A stretch of 64,000 bases of DNA from Sipunculus nudus. Lineage: Eukaryota > Annelida > Sipuncula > Golfingiida > Sipunculidae. The notes beneath the pieces are model-generated. The model had not been told where the DNA came from. It saw only the letters and a list, made by a program, of their open reading frames with translations, and did no database searches. The stretch lies in contig CM049313.1 in assembly GCA_026874595.1 (NCBI GenBank), positions 74,826,659 through 74,890,658 on the forward strand, in the 5' to 3' direction. The position numbers and the translations under genes are program-made. The first letter of the stretch is position 1. Each line of letters starts with the position of its first letter. Shown here one piece after another: positions 28,060-38,106 of the stretch.

Positions 28060-28540
28060 ATGGATGTGTGAGTTTCCATTGTTATCTGGGTGTGTGAGTT
28101 AATCATTGTTTTCTGGGTGTGTGGGTTTAATTTTGGTATATGGATGTGTGAGTTTACCATTGGTATCTGGATGTGTGGGTTACCATTGGTATGTGGATTT
28201 GCGAGTTTACCCTTGGTATCTGGATGTGTGAGTTAACCATTGGTATCTGGATGTGTGAGTTTACCTTGTTATCTGGGTGTGTGGGTTTAATTTTGGTAAC
28301 CGGATTTGTGAGTTTACCATTGGTATCTGGATGTGTGAGTTACCATTGGTATCTGGATTTGCGAGTTAACCATTGGTATCTGGATTTGCGAGTTTACCAT
28401 GGGTATTTGGATGTGTGAGTTTACCATTTGTATCTGGATGTGTGTTTACCATTGGTAACAGAATGTGAGTTAACCATTGGTATATGGGCTTGCGAGCTAG
28501 AAACTAGTATCTTTATGTGTTAGTGGACCATTAGTACCGT
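28060..28540. repeat. Degenerate right edge of the satellite
   Basis: Toward the end of the array the units lose register and identity: TTTCCATTG, GTTACCATTGG, TTACCTTGTT, then GTTTACCATTGGTAACAG, and finally only scattered resemblance (GCGAGCTAGAAACTAG, GTTAGTGGACCATTAG) up to about 28,540. Decay at array edges is expected when unequal exchange homogenises the interior but not the ends. Confidence 0.85.
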
Positions 28541-30184
28541 GGCTGATTTAGGACACAGAAAAAATATTCTCGACATAGAATTTCGCAAAAAAAAAAAATT
28601 TAGGAAGCAAAAAAAAAAATTTAGGAGGCCAAAAAAAAATTTTAGGATGCAAAAAAAAAATTTTAGGATGCAAAAAAAAAAAAATTAGGAAGCAAAAAAA
28701 AAGGTAACCCTAGCTGGGAATGGGTCTTATAACGCCACTTAGACGTATAAACATTTTTTCTACAGGCTACTTGTAAACAAGGCACCTGAGCAAGTGTTAA
28801 CATACAAATAAAAACATGTAACCGTAACCGAGTTATTGAAAGTTCACTAGTTGATATTCGTCAGAGCATGTGAAGCAATGCAGTATTTGTCATTTACAGA
28901 ACTCTGTACTCTCTGAATTGAAGCCAGATGTTTCTGCCGGAAGTCTTTCTATTACGATCGGTGGCAATTTTTGCAACCCCCCCCCCCCCCCCCCCCGACC
29001 CATGTTATAAAAACACGTGGATATATACAAAGACACCGCCTTCATACATGGGATTTGCCGCTTTTTTATTAAAGGTTTAATAGATTATGTTTACCTAGAT
29101 TACTAGTATGTTTATGATTACCTTCATTTCTGTAATATGTATATGCAGGGTTAGCCGGTATTACAAAGATTCTATAAATAAGGCAGGTGAATAGCGACTT
29201 TAAGACCAAAGCAGAGCATTTTGCTGAAGAAAAATCATGATGAGAGATGATCGAAATATTTAAACCGTTTATTTATGAATATAAAACATTTATGAAGATA
29301 GGTTGACTGAAGGTAATCTGAGCTATAGTTATAGCTTAAGTGGATGAAGACTTGGGCTTTAGGGGCTGAAGCACCCCCCCCCCCCCCCCCCCCCCCCCAG
29401 TGTACCTACCCGAAAACACAGTAATCATTTTTAGCATATTCACATTTATGATGGTCTAATACATGTTCCATAAAACAACACACCATTTCAATAAAAGCAA
29501 AAGCTGAAAGAAATTGTACAAAAAAAGCTCATATTTGTTTGTATTTTTAAAACAATAAGGTATCCACTATGCATACATGCGGACCTAAACATTTCTATTT
29601 GAGTGATTTAACAGCATGGCTCTGAATTTGCCGTTCAGGTAGAATGTTTCTGTTTCTTTAGGCTTTGACATCTTCCTTACGGATATGAATAATTAAATGT
29701 TGAATTTATACTGAACTTTTCTTCAACTCGCCTTATCTTAGGGGATATACAAACTTGATTGATTTTAAAATAATTGTATTGCATTACCGTTCGGTTAAAC
29801 ACAGTATACACAGTCTTTGTTTTATAATTGCAATAGTTAGCACTCTTAACGTATACTGTCCCTTTAACGTTGCTTTGCTTTATGTCAATTCAGCTTCGAA
29901 TGGTTCGTACAAGTGTGACATTTTATCTCGAGATATATATATATATATATTTTTTGCTTCCTAAAATTTTTGTTTTTGCTTCCTAAAATTTTTTTTTGCT
30001 TCGTAAATTTTTTTTATGCTTCGTAAAATTTTTTTTGCTTCCTAAAAATTTTTTTTTGCATCCTAAAATTTTTTTTTTTTGCTTCCTAATTTTTTTTTTT
30101 TTTTGCGAAATTCTATGTCGAGATCTCGAGATGTTATCTCGAGATCTCGAGATAAATATTTTTTTTCTGTGTCTTAAATCTGCC
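28541..30184. mobile_element. Inverted-repeat element with A-rich minisatellite arms
   Basis: The left end reads GGCTGATTTAGGACACAG and the right end, on the other strand, GGCAGATTTAAGACACAG. Both arms continue with an ACATAGAATTTCGCAAAA block and then tandem repeats of about 16-18 bp of the type TTTAGGATGCAAAAAAAA: about six copies on the left (28,590-28,702) and about eight, inverted, on the right (29,951-30,105). The interior (28,703-29,950) is about 1.25 kb without a convincing gene; it contains C20 (28,977-28,996) and C25 (29,374-29,398) tracts. The structure suggests a non-autonomous DNA transposon. I could not establish a target-site duplication. The element touches the last degenerate satellite unit. 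Confidence 0.65.
30135..30154. repeat. Perfect 20-bp palindrome in the right arm
   Basis: TATCTCGAGATCTCGAGATA is fully self-complementary (22 bp with its flanking T and A) and lies next to a second ATCTCGAGAT. A single TATCTCGAGATA also marks the inner side of the T-rich arm at about 29,925. The left arm lacks the expanded palindrome and has only TATTCTCGACATAG, so the two arms differ by this insertion. Confidence 0.9.
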
Positions 30185-30224
30185 TTTGTCAGTTTGATTT
30201 TTTTTTTTTTTTTACTTCTATCTT

Positions 30225-30988
30225 GGGTGGGTTTCAACATATATCCCAAGACAGTCTTTAGCTCAAGACTGGACTTGAAGACCAAGTCTTGAGTTAAATC
30301 GGGTTTCAATATCGAAGACTATCTTAAGAACAATCTTGGCAAACATTCGATTGCTATGGTAACCCCAAGACAGTACAACACTATAAAAAAATAAAAATAA
30401 ATAGGCAGGTTTATTTAAGAATTTATTAAAATGTGTGACCATTTAAGAGATTATTGGTTTTCCGGTAATATTTACCCCATGCAGCGGTAAAGATGAGTAT
30501 AATATAAGCATGCGTTGTAGAAAAAACAGCTGCGAAGCGAGTGCATTCGAACCTGCACTTGCGTTGAAATTTACAAGCAAACCGAGTCCAACGTTATTTT
30601 AGGTGGAACAGTCGGTGTAAAATTTTATCATTTTCTTAAGACTGGCATTGATGTTAGACTAAAATTGGATGAATAAGAAAGTTCGATATTTCATAAAACG
30701 ATGTTATACAAATTGTTGTTAGCAAAGATAATCCTAAACGTTTTCATGTGAGGTTCAGATATAATATGACGACACCTTAAATTTTGCCTCGCGTGCTCCC
30801 TATAAATTTCCGGTCGCCACGCGGCGTAAAAGATGTGCATATTGTAATTTACGGTACAGCTAGTCTTGAGTTTGACCGCGATATTGAAACGAACTTGGGA
30901 GTTGTCTAACTCAAGACCGCTTCAACACCCGGGACCGTACCTCAAGACTCGAGTCAAGACTCTCTAGACAGGTATTTAAACCCGCCCC
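30225..30988. mobile_element. Possible diverged inverted-repeat element
   Basis: The left side starts GGGTGGGTTTCAACAT and the right side, on the other strand, starts GGGCGGGTTTAAATAC. Both sides contain GTCTTGAGTTA and then GTTTCAATATCG in the same order, but the arms are too divergent to align fully by eye. About 760 bp with no coding potential recognised. A MITE-like element is the simplest reading. An alternative is chance similarity among AAGACT-rich sequence. Confidence 0.35.
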
Positions 30989-33640
30989 TGGAAATTTAAG
31001 TTAACCAAAAGTTTAAACGCGTGAAGGTAAACATTGATATTTGTTCTTACCACCTTCGGTATATGGATATTTATTAAACAGTTGACCTAATCATGAAATC
31101 TATGTGGCACATTCTTCCATGAATAATCATTGATAGAGCAGCGGCGAGCAACCGATCAAATTATCGTTTGCAATGTGAACAGGCAATCATCTAAAAAGCG
31201 CTGAATTTGCATTATTTTGGCGACTCTCCCACAAGGAACACATGTACTGATGTAATCTTTACCAGTTTTAGGCCCTGTCCGCATGTTTTTTTCTCTGGAA
31301 TATTTTTATACAATAGTGACAGTATAAGATATTCAAGGCCAAAGTTTGTTCGAGCAATTACGTCGACTATGAGTGAATTATAATGGCTTGCCTTGCACTA
31401 ACTTCGTACGAAAAATAATCAAAAATATGGCAAAACACTTCACATGGTTGCGATATATTCATCATTAGAGAACAAAAATAAACTATTCAAGCTGATGACG
31501 TCACTCAATGCGACGTCATTGGAGCATTTTGGGACACATTAGCTTAAATAGTTCAAAGGGACGGTGCATAAAGGATGTCTACAGCTGGACATCAATACTA
31601 CCAAATGTCAACCAAATTTCGGCACCAGCGCCATTTCCCTATTGATGGACAGGAGTAAAAAAAAATGTCATAATATACACGAAAATAAAACTTTGAACTA
31701 GTGGCATGATTAGGTAACATTAATGGTTCATTTCATAGAAACATTGCTTTGATGTCAAAGTTTTACAATAAAATCTCAGTTTTAAAGAAAAGCAGACAAA
31801 CAGTCAAGTGCAGCTCATCAACCCACATTAACTACAAAAGAGTAGCCATCGAGCGGGGAGTCTGTGGAAAGTCAACATTTCCTCTTCAAAATGAAGTGCG
31901 GAGATGAACTTTCGTTAATGCATCGGAAACGAAACGGAAACGATTTTTTGTCACTCCCATGGAGGCCCGCTTTACGAGCAGTCACTTACTGAAAGTAATA
32001 ATTAGACGAGACCCACAAAAAACATAGTCATAACCAGAACTATTTTGTGGTCGCAACGATTGAAAGCCGTCATTCAAGGCTGGCAACAAGAGAGCAGAAA
32101 CTAAGTAACATAGCAACGATTTCTTAGGGTTAAGGCACGGAATGTGGAGACCGGAATATCCGCGGAAGATGTCCTCAGAATACAGATAAACCTGTCGCTT
32201 TATAACAGCCCGGTCGATACCAGGAAATCATCGGGAGCAAAGAGTCTAATGCCGGTGCTACTGTCTCAAGAGCATCTCCTGGGAACGCTAACATTTTTAG
32301 CACCGATTTTAAAGCTTGCTATATGATATGGCCACCTCCTTATGTTGTCATTACGCGATGCCTGTCACATATGATATCAACCAATCGGAGCGTAGGAAAC
32401 GACCACAGTTATGTGGTGTCACATACGAAAAATTATCGTGTAACTGAGACAGCCGTGATGGTGAATTTTTTTTCATTACAGAGGTATTTATAATAATATT
32501 AAAATTAGTGTGTTTATATTATTTCATAATGTTTGTTGATCTATAAAGTAACCATAAATTATTAACTTGACATATCTACATAAAATTAACAATTAAGCCA
32601 ATAGTCACAACGGAAATTCACGCTTGCTTAATCTACAATGATTTCCTATTTGGTGAATAAATTGCAAATAGGACAGGGATAACCCTTACCCTCTCGTCAA
32701 CTCAGCTGACATAATTTTTCCGTTCCTTGCGAAATTATTTTTTAAAATTTAAATGTATCCCTGGTGTTTTACTAAAGGCAATAACTTTCCTTTAATGATA
32801 CATGAGTGCAACATAATGTAACAGACTAGTCTGATGACAAAAATGCGTAACTTAGCATCACGAAAGGTCAAGTTAACTCAGGAAAATTATTGATGGCATC
32901 TCTTACCACGAAAGCGAGTGTCAATAATATTTGGACTAAAATCCGATATATTCGCTCATCCTTGAATAACTGTAGCACATTTAAGCGGCCTGGGAACCTT
33001 TACGTCAATGTGAGATATGCATTTTTCAGTATCTTATAAACATGTAGTCAAAGCTGTGATAATGAAACGTTTTGAGGGTCATATTTGAATGGGTTTCTTT
33101 ATAAATATTGGTCCACATTTCTTCCATGTAAAAGAAAACATATAATGTATATATAAAAATATGCATACATATGTGTAAAGTCTAGGTTAAATGTTAAATG
33201 AAAATCATGTTATTTTCAATTCCATTTGTTCTTTCAGTCAGAGAAATTTAAAATTTGTCATACTATTTTGACATCTGTGCCACAGGCCGATTACCACGTA
33301 CCGTTAAGAATCTCTTTAAATGTAGCAGCGAAGCTTAACTGTTTTTTTTAGGGTCAAAGGCGATCCCGTGCCAGTGGTAGTGTGTCACTAGACTGTTATG
33401 TTCATATAATGTATGGGAATAAATTATGTAGTCGGCCATAACAAAAATGAGACTGGAAATCTGCATTCTAAGGAACGTAAGCCTCCGCTATATTGGGATC
33501 CCTGTTGTGCTCCCAACCCTTGTTTGCATTAAGGGAACAAAATCAGGAGCAATATTATGCCTATTATTTCACACTAAAATTTCGCTTTTGCTTTAAAAAA
33601 AAGTTTCCAGGCAAACCATTCAAGCATATGGTCTCAGTAC
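30989..33640. other. Unassigned region without a recognised gene
   Basis: No reading frame here resembles a known protein. Two CRE-like motifs sit close together: TGACGTCA at 31,496-31,503 and CGACGTCATT at 31,511-31,520. A tandem GAAACG run lies at 31,925-31,942 and a CCAAT box in CAACCAATCGG near 32,380. These may be regulatory, but short motifs of this kind also occur by chance. Confidence 0.5.
31925..31942 (+). promoter_or_regulatory. Tandem GAAACG motif resembling an IRF/ISRE site
   Basis: GGAAACGAAACGGAAACG contains three GAAA boxes at the 5-6-bp spacing that IRF-family factors prefer (GAAANNGAAA). Molluscs encode IRF proteins. No adjacent gene is identified, so function is only suggested. 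Confidence 0.3.
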
Positions 33641-33726
33641 CTCCCTTTTAGCTGTTCAACGATTTGCTATGTATTTGCGTGTCAGTAAACACAGCCCACG
33701 TGTGTCTGTTTACAAAAGCCTCGCGA

Positions 33727-33752
33727 CCGGAAGTCCGATTTTCCGCATGCGC
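33727..33752 (+). promoter_or_regulatory. Candidate promoter: ETS and NRF1-like sites
   Basis: CCGGAAGT (33,727-33,734) is a full ETS/GABP site, and GCATGCGC at 33,745-33,752 is the core of an NRF1 site. They lie within a locally CpG-rich stretch about 110 bp upstream of an ATG in good context. This pairing is typical of TATA-less housekeeping promoters in animals. Confidence 0.4.
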
Positions 33753-33862
33753 GCACATCCCATGTCCTCTGATATACCTCTGCGGTCCATGGGCCGAATG
33801 TAAATTCATTGTATATACCGTCGCAACAGATTTGTACGAGAGGTCCAGAGAACTCAGCGAAA

Positions 33863-33990
33863 ATGACACATGTAGCACAGTTCGTATATCGGAACCCAGA
33901 CCACCGCAACATGCGATGTTTCAGCCAGCGGGAAGAGTTATTACATTTTTTAGGGACAAGTCACTCATGGCATCTCCAGATTGACAGCAG
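33863..33990 (+). CDS. Candidate first coding exon, unknown protein
   Basis: The ATG at 33,863 has A at -3 (GCGAAAATGA) and opens 42 codons plus two bases that end at AGCAG|GTATGG, a plausible splice donor at 33,991. The predicted start is MTHVAQFVYRNPDHRNMRCF, followed by a charged stretch (SQREELLHF). Composition is protein-like rather than random, and the ETS/NRF1-like motifs just upstream fit a promoter. I do not recognise the family. No downstream exon is visible before the transposon nest that starts at 34.2 kb; the next exon could lie beyond 52.4 kb, or this may be a gene fragment. The frame stays open past the donor to 34,102, so an unspliced 97-residue frame beginning upstream at 33,809 is the alternative. 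Confidence 0.3.
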
Positions 33991-34231
33991 GTATGGCCCA
34001 GGAGTTGCACTAGTCCCACTCACTGTGTGTATGTTGACGCCTGTGATAGCGCCCGGTCCATTGTTTCAAATCTCGTGCACAGGAGTAAACCAGTTTATTT
34101 AAAAGAGAAGACGCTATTTTCGAGTTAATTTAACATGCTTTATAGTTGATTAGACTCCTTTAACTTCGTTCATTCGTGCATATGTGAATGTACATATGTG
34201 AATTTTTATTGACGACATTCCTGATTATTCC

Positions 34232-34368
34232 GGATTATGTTCCGGATCCACGCCAAAATCTAATTGATTCTTCATTGGCCCATTTCAGAAATGCCCTGAA
34301 AATGTCATGAGGTTTCATTCATGATTGCATGTATGCAAGTTAAGGTGTGAACAAACACACACACACAC
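34232..34368 (+). repeat. Left half of a dispersed (CA)n-core repeat, split by the hAT insertion
   Basis: The segment contains TCCGGATCCACGCC, then AAAATCTAATTGATTCTTCA, a TGGCCCATT block, and ends in AAACACACACACAC. The same order is present in an intact copy at 58,612-58,790. The copy here stops inside the CA run, exactly where the hAT end CAGGGGCGGATCTA starts. Confidence 0.75.
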
Positions 34369-34429
34369 CAGGGGCGGATCTAGCTTTTTTCCAAGGGGGG
34401 GTTTGAGGGGCTGAGCTGGGTGTTGCGAG

Positions 34430-34475
34430 GGAGCGTAGCGAAGGAGCCCGAGTGAGCGAAGCGAGCGAGTGGGGG
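34430..34475. repeat. hAT subterminal GAGCGAAGCGAG repeats
   Basis: Short overlapping repeats of GCGAG/AGCGAAG lie about 60-105 bp inside the left end of transposon A. Clustered subterminal motifs of this sort are transposase-binding sites in hAT elements. The role here is inferred from family knowledge. Confidence 0.5.
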
Positions 34476-34928
34476 AAGGTGTGGGAGGGGGTATCCCCCT
34501 CCGACAGTAGGGCGATTTTTCATTTTTAGGGTAGCCAGCTTGCGATTTTAAGCATACTTGCATGCTCTTTTTTTTCTCTTTCGGGTTTGTCCCAACGGCG
34601 ATGTAGAGCATAGTCCACAAGGCGCGATGCAGAGCATAGTCCACAAGTCTGTGAGCCGCGTAGCGTCGCGCAAATTTTCTTTTTTGTTTTTGCTATTTGA
34701 ACCCCCATAAGTGATGTTTTCCTGTCATCTTTTTTTTTAATTTCAAGTTTATATTTTAATTGGTACTCAAAACAACATATCGTTTGTAAAACCTTTTTAT
34801 CAAACTGAAGCACACAATTGTCAATGACACAATTCTTGCACAGTAACATTATGATATACTATCAAGTCTCACTAGACAGTTGTGCATAGATAGTGGTTTT
34901 GAGCAAGACGGAGCACACAGTCATGTGG

Positions 34929-35288
34929 TTAGTCAAACAAGATGGAGCTGCACAAGAGTCGCCTTGGATTAGCCCTGACGAAGTGCTTGACCACCTCTGC
35001 CGTGTCTAGCTGTGCTGCTTGCCTGTAGTGGACTGCCATCAAGGTGAGGCCCGCCAGCCTCTCCTCTGTCATGGAGGAACGTAGGTATGTCTTCACACGT
35101 CTGAGGGCACTGAATGAACGCTCAGCCTCGCAGGACCCGATTGGTGACGTGCAGCCAACTAAAATCAGTTCTCTGATGTTGGGGAAGACGTCAGCATCAG
35201 CTAGTGGCAGGGTGTCGCTCAGGTTGACAGGGGCGTCATCTTTCTGACAGAGTGCCGTGCAGAAACACTTCCAGCGCACCAGCCCTCT
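34929..35288 (-). pseudogene. hAT transposase exon 4: C-terminal dimerisation domain
   Basis: This is the last exon. It follows acceptor GTGCTTTCAG|AGAGGG, which joins in frame to exon 3. It encodes the hAT C-terminal dimerisation domain: VFPNIRELILVGCTSPIGSC, then EAERSFSALRRVKTYLRSSM and EERLAGL, ending with a stop at 34,929-34,931. The CEAERSFS and RLAGL motifs are the best conserved part of the family. This domain mediates multimerisation of the transposase. The exon itself is intact; the gene is scored a pseudogene because of lesions in exon 2. Confidence 0.9.
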
Positions 35289-35394
35289 CTGAAAGCACAA
35301 AATAAAATAAATAAATAAACGATATACATAATATACAATATCTACACAATATCCACAACCTTTTCACTATTAAATGTGAGGTGTCATATCGTAC

Positions 35395-35599
35395 CTTCAG
35401 GGCCAGGGGAAAAGAGAGATCCTTCTCCCAGAAGAGCAGATCCTCAGCCAGTGACTCGGCATCCGCGAGCCTTACCATCACCAGAGGGACAAGTGACATG
35501 ATTGACTTCAGTCCACGGTTGTCAGCCGAGAACCTGTCGTTCAGCTCCTGTAGAAATCTGTCCATGAAAGGAATCCCAGCAGTTCTCTTGTAGTAATCA
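35395..35599 (-). pseudogene. hAT transposase exon 3
   Basis: The exon starts after acceptor TATTTTGCAG|TGATTAC and ends at CTGAAG|GTACGA. It encodes DYYKRTAGIPFMDRFLQEL followed by a stretch with SFPLALK. The DYYKRT..IPFMD motif is standard in DUF4371-type hAT transposases, linking the catalytic region to the dimerisation domain. The flanking introns are 35,289-35,394 (106 bp) and 35,600-36,187 (588 bp); both have GT/AG borders and restore the expected protein order in frame. Confidence 0.85.
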
Positions 35600-36187
35600 C
35601 TGCAAAATACGAAAGTTTCAAAGGCTCGAGACACTGGTGACACCATCACAATATCGTCTCTGTTTAAGGCGCATCACAAGAAACGTATAATGGTAGCTGT
35701 GTGGAAACTGTACGCTACATAAATAGCCCCGTCCCATTCATGCCATGGTATGACTTTTAAACGAGCAGTACTGTTTTAACTAAATGTCTTTTTTATAACT
35801 AAAGCACTCGGTTGGGGGACCCCTCCCAGTACATGTATCCTCCGAACCCCTCCCCCAATCTCACATTTGGATGAATTTAGGGGAAAATATTGTATAATAT
35901 GGCAATTGTAACACAAACATGAGACACACTTGTACTGCTATATCGAGAGAAACCTATGGTTACCATGGCAACGATGACTCCACCAACACCAAAAGCAAGT
36001 ATAGGCTTCTTTACTGTACCATAATGCACCGCCATGCCAAATTTGAAGTTGATCCGAGAAGAAATGTGGCAGGTAGAGCGCTCACAAGAAAATCTCTGCG
36101 GCGGACGCGGACAAAGTGGCGCGACGAGGCCAAATCCATTGTATCCCTCCGAAGTCTGTACAGGGTATACAGTAAAGTAATACAAAC
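35600..36187 (-). other. Intron 2 of the hAT transposase gene
   Basis: The 588-bp GT...AG interval lies between ADTA and SDYYKRT. Splicing it out gives the arrangement expected for the family, whereas reading through meets stops. No coding sequence was recognised inside. Confidence 0.75.
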
Positions 36188-38106
36188 CTGGCTGTGTCAG
36201 CTGGAGTATTTGCACGGTGTGTCTGGTGCTTGGCTCTTCTAGGGACTGCGATCTCTCCCCCAACATCAGCAGCAATCCTCTCGGCCTCTGTACACCAGTT
36301 CCTCCAGACCGAGTCGAAGTCCGCTCTCATTCTTCTCACCTCATCAATAGCTGTGTCGATGAGGTTGTAAGCGGCAACCACATCAGCATCTCTATTCTCG
36401 AGTTTGGTGCTCAGGCCTTTCACTGTATCCAGACCATTGACAAGGATGACCAAGGCTATGATGTTGCGGCCATTCCTGAGAGAGGTCATGAATCCCTGAG
36501 CCCTGGTACGGGTTTCAGCATCCCAGTCCCACGATGACTCGATCTCTGCATTTTTCCCGGTTGCACCATGGCGTGCATGCATGTGAATACGTACTCATAA
36601 AGAGAACGGAATATCTCCAGACAGTCGTGCCTCTCTGTCCATCTCGTTTTGCAGAGCCCTTTGAGTTTTTGAACGTGCCTTTCTGGTGCATAGGTGCCGA
36701 GTATCGTTTCCAGGAAGCGTTGTCGTTTCGGAGACAGATGAAAGAAGAGATGGATCTCATTAATCACGTCGATCATGTTGCATAGTACTTCTATTTTTCA
36801 TGCTTTGCCAATAGCCAAGCTCAGAACATGTGAGCGGCAATGCGTGTACAGCGCCAGTGGGTTCTTATCTTTGATCACGGCCTGAGCTCCTCTTTTGTCA
36901 CTAGCCATTGAAGACGCTCCATCATATGACTGCCCACGCATATCCTGTACATCAAGGCCATGCTTGTCGAGGAGGCTTAAGATGGATTCTGCAATCCTCT
37001 TACCAGTCGCCCTCTGCAGATGAAGAAAGTCCAGGAAGACCTCCCTGATGTGAGGCTTCCTATCAGTGATATCCACAAACCTCAAGCACAGTGACAGTAC
37101 TTCTTGATTTCCGTGCGGATCGGTCACCTCGTCAGCCATGACGCTGAAGTATTTCACATGTTTCAGAGGTGCCAAGATGTTGTCACGCAGGCAGTTCGCA
37201 ATGACAGTAATGATCTCATTCTGTATTGTTTTTGATGTGTACTGTTGGTTCTTCTTTCCCTGCTCCAAATGTTCCTGGAGAATCGGATCACATTTGGCAG
37301 CGTGCTCTAGAATTGCATTGAAGACTCCTCGGTTGGTGAGCGGGTCTGCTGTTCTGTCATCTCTGTGACCACGTAACGGTAGTGCCTCCATGCCACACAG
37401 CTTGGCGGTATTTACAATCACTGAGAGGATGTGCATATTCTTATCGGAGAGCTCCTGGCCCTTACTGTCAAGAATGGTGTCAATTCTGGCTTCAGGGTTG
37501 CCTTTCCCATCACCATTGCATCATGGTGGTATTTGTGTGCGTCATGCAGTGTGAGAATGCCATCTTTACCCTTGGCCTTGCTGAAGTTCTTGAATGGGGT
37601 CTTCACCAGGGTTCCAAGCACTCCTTTGGCCAACTTGGCTTGGAACAAGACGCAGTACTTGCAGTAGCCTCCACCTTGTGAATGGGAGTATGAAAGCCAC
37701 TCATAGTCTTTGAGCCATGACTCTTGAAAGGTGAGTGGGACTCGCTTGCCCTTCTTTGTGACCTCATATGTTACAAACTCTCTTCCTTGGTAGCTATGTG
37801 TTAAGTAGTGATAGCGATCACTGTTAGTGGCAACAGACGACTGCCCCGACACCAACAACCCAATGTCCCAGTGGTATGGTAGCTCTGTTCCTGTAGCCCT
37901 AGTGCTGCTAGCCTGGGTTGGGTCACTCGGGGGTACTGAACCACCGTCTTGAGGGATATTGGTGTGATCAGTAAGAGTGGGGGTGGTCCCATCACTAGAA
38001 ATGTCCGAGTGCAGGTTAGGATTAGTTATAGTGCATGAAGCAGCGACAGTATCAGCCATGGCTAGTATATACAGCTTGCTCTTCCCCACCACCAGAAGAC
38101 GCACAT
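36188..38106 (-). pseudogene. hAT transposase exon 2 (ZMYM1/P52rIPK-like, DUF4371), broken
   Basis: This exon carries most of the transposase. An ATG at 38,059 starts MADTVAASCT; the acceptor TGACTTTGCAG is at 38,107. In order it shows a low-complexity S/T/P region; a TTF-type zinc finger (WLSYSHSQGGGYCKYCVLF, with downstream H residues); LPLRGHRDD; the catalytic-core segment VKYFSVMADEVTD with the first acidic residue; RGQSYDGASSM; HCRSHVLSLA; LKGLCKTRWTERHD; and WDWDAETRTRAQGF, ending HRANTPADT at donor CAG|GTTTGT. Three lesions break the frame: a single-base shift near 37,500, an in-frame TGA at 36,798-36,800 where a Cys codon is expected after AIGKA, and another shift near 36,535-36,580. 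The full product would have been about 810 residues. The family includes both transposons and domesticated genes; here the terminal repeats and lesions favour a dead transposon. Confidence 0.9.

Larger units (their letters stand above)
1..28490. repeat. 27-bp satellite array, about 28.5 kb, continues left of the window
   Basis: The whole segment is head-to-tail copies of a 27-bp unit, about 1,050 of them. The commonest class carries GTGTGAGTTTACCATTGG followed by TATCTGGAT. Three other frequent classes are one with TGGGTGTG and CATTGTTATC, one with GGATTTGCGAGTTTACC, and one in which the middle reads GGGTTTAATTTTGGTAAC or ends in AGTATC. Occasional 26-bp units (for example GAGTTACCATTGG, lacking one T) shift the reading frame. 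The plus strand is rich in G and T. The unit is nine codons, so two of three frames on each strand are open over long distances; variant units with GTTAACC add stops in one plus frame. No unique sequence interrupts the array. I do not recognise the family by name. Its transcription and its chromosomal position cannot be judged from sequence. Confidence 0.97.

Noticed and set aside
1-28490. CRISPR-like array of short repeats
   Set aside because: There are no unique spacers; units are contiguous variants of one sequence, and the surrounding DNA is eukaryotic.
29983-30309. Lysine- or phenylalanine-rich open frames over the T-rich arm
   Set aside because: They are translations of poly(A)/poly(T) minisatellite sequence.
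35919-37681. Plus-strand open frames overlapping the hAT transposase
   Set aside because: They are antisense shadows; the minus strand carries the conserved hAT motifs and splice sites.
34369-38059. Domesticated ZMYM1/P52rIPK-like host gene instead of a transposon
   Set aside because: CAGnGG terminal repeats, subterminal motifs, insertion in a split repeat and several frame lesions fit a dead transposon better.
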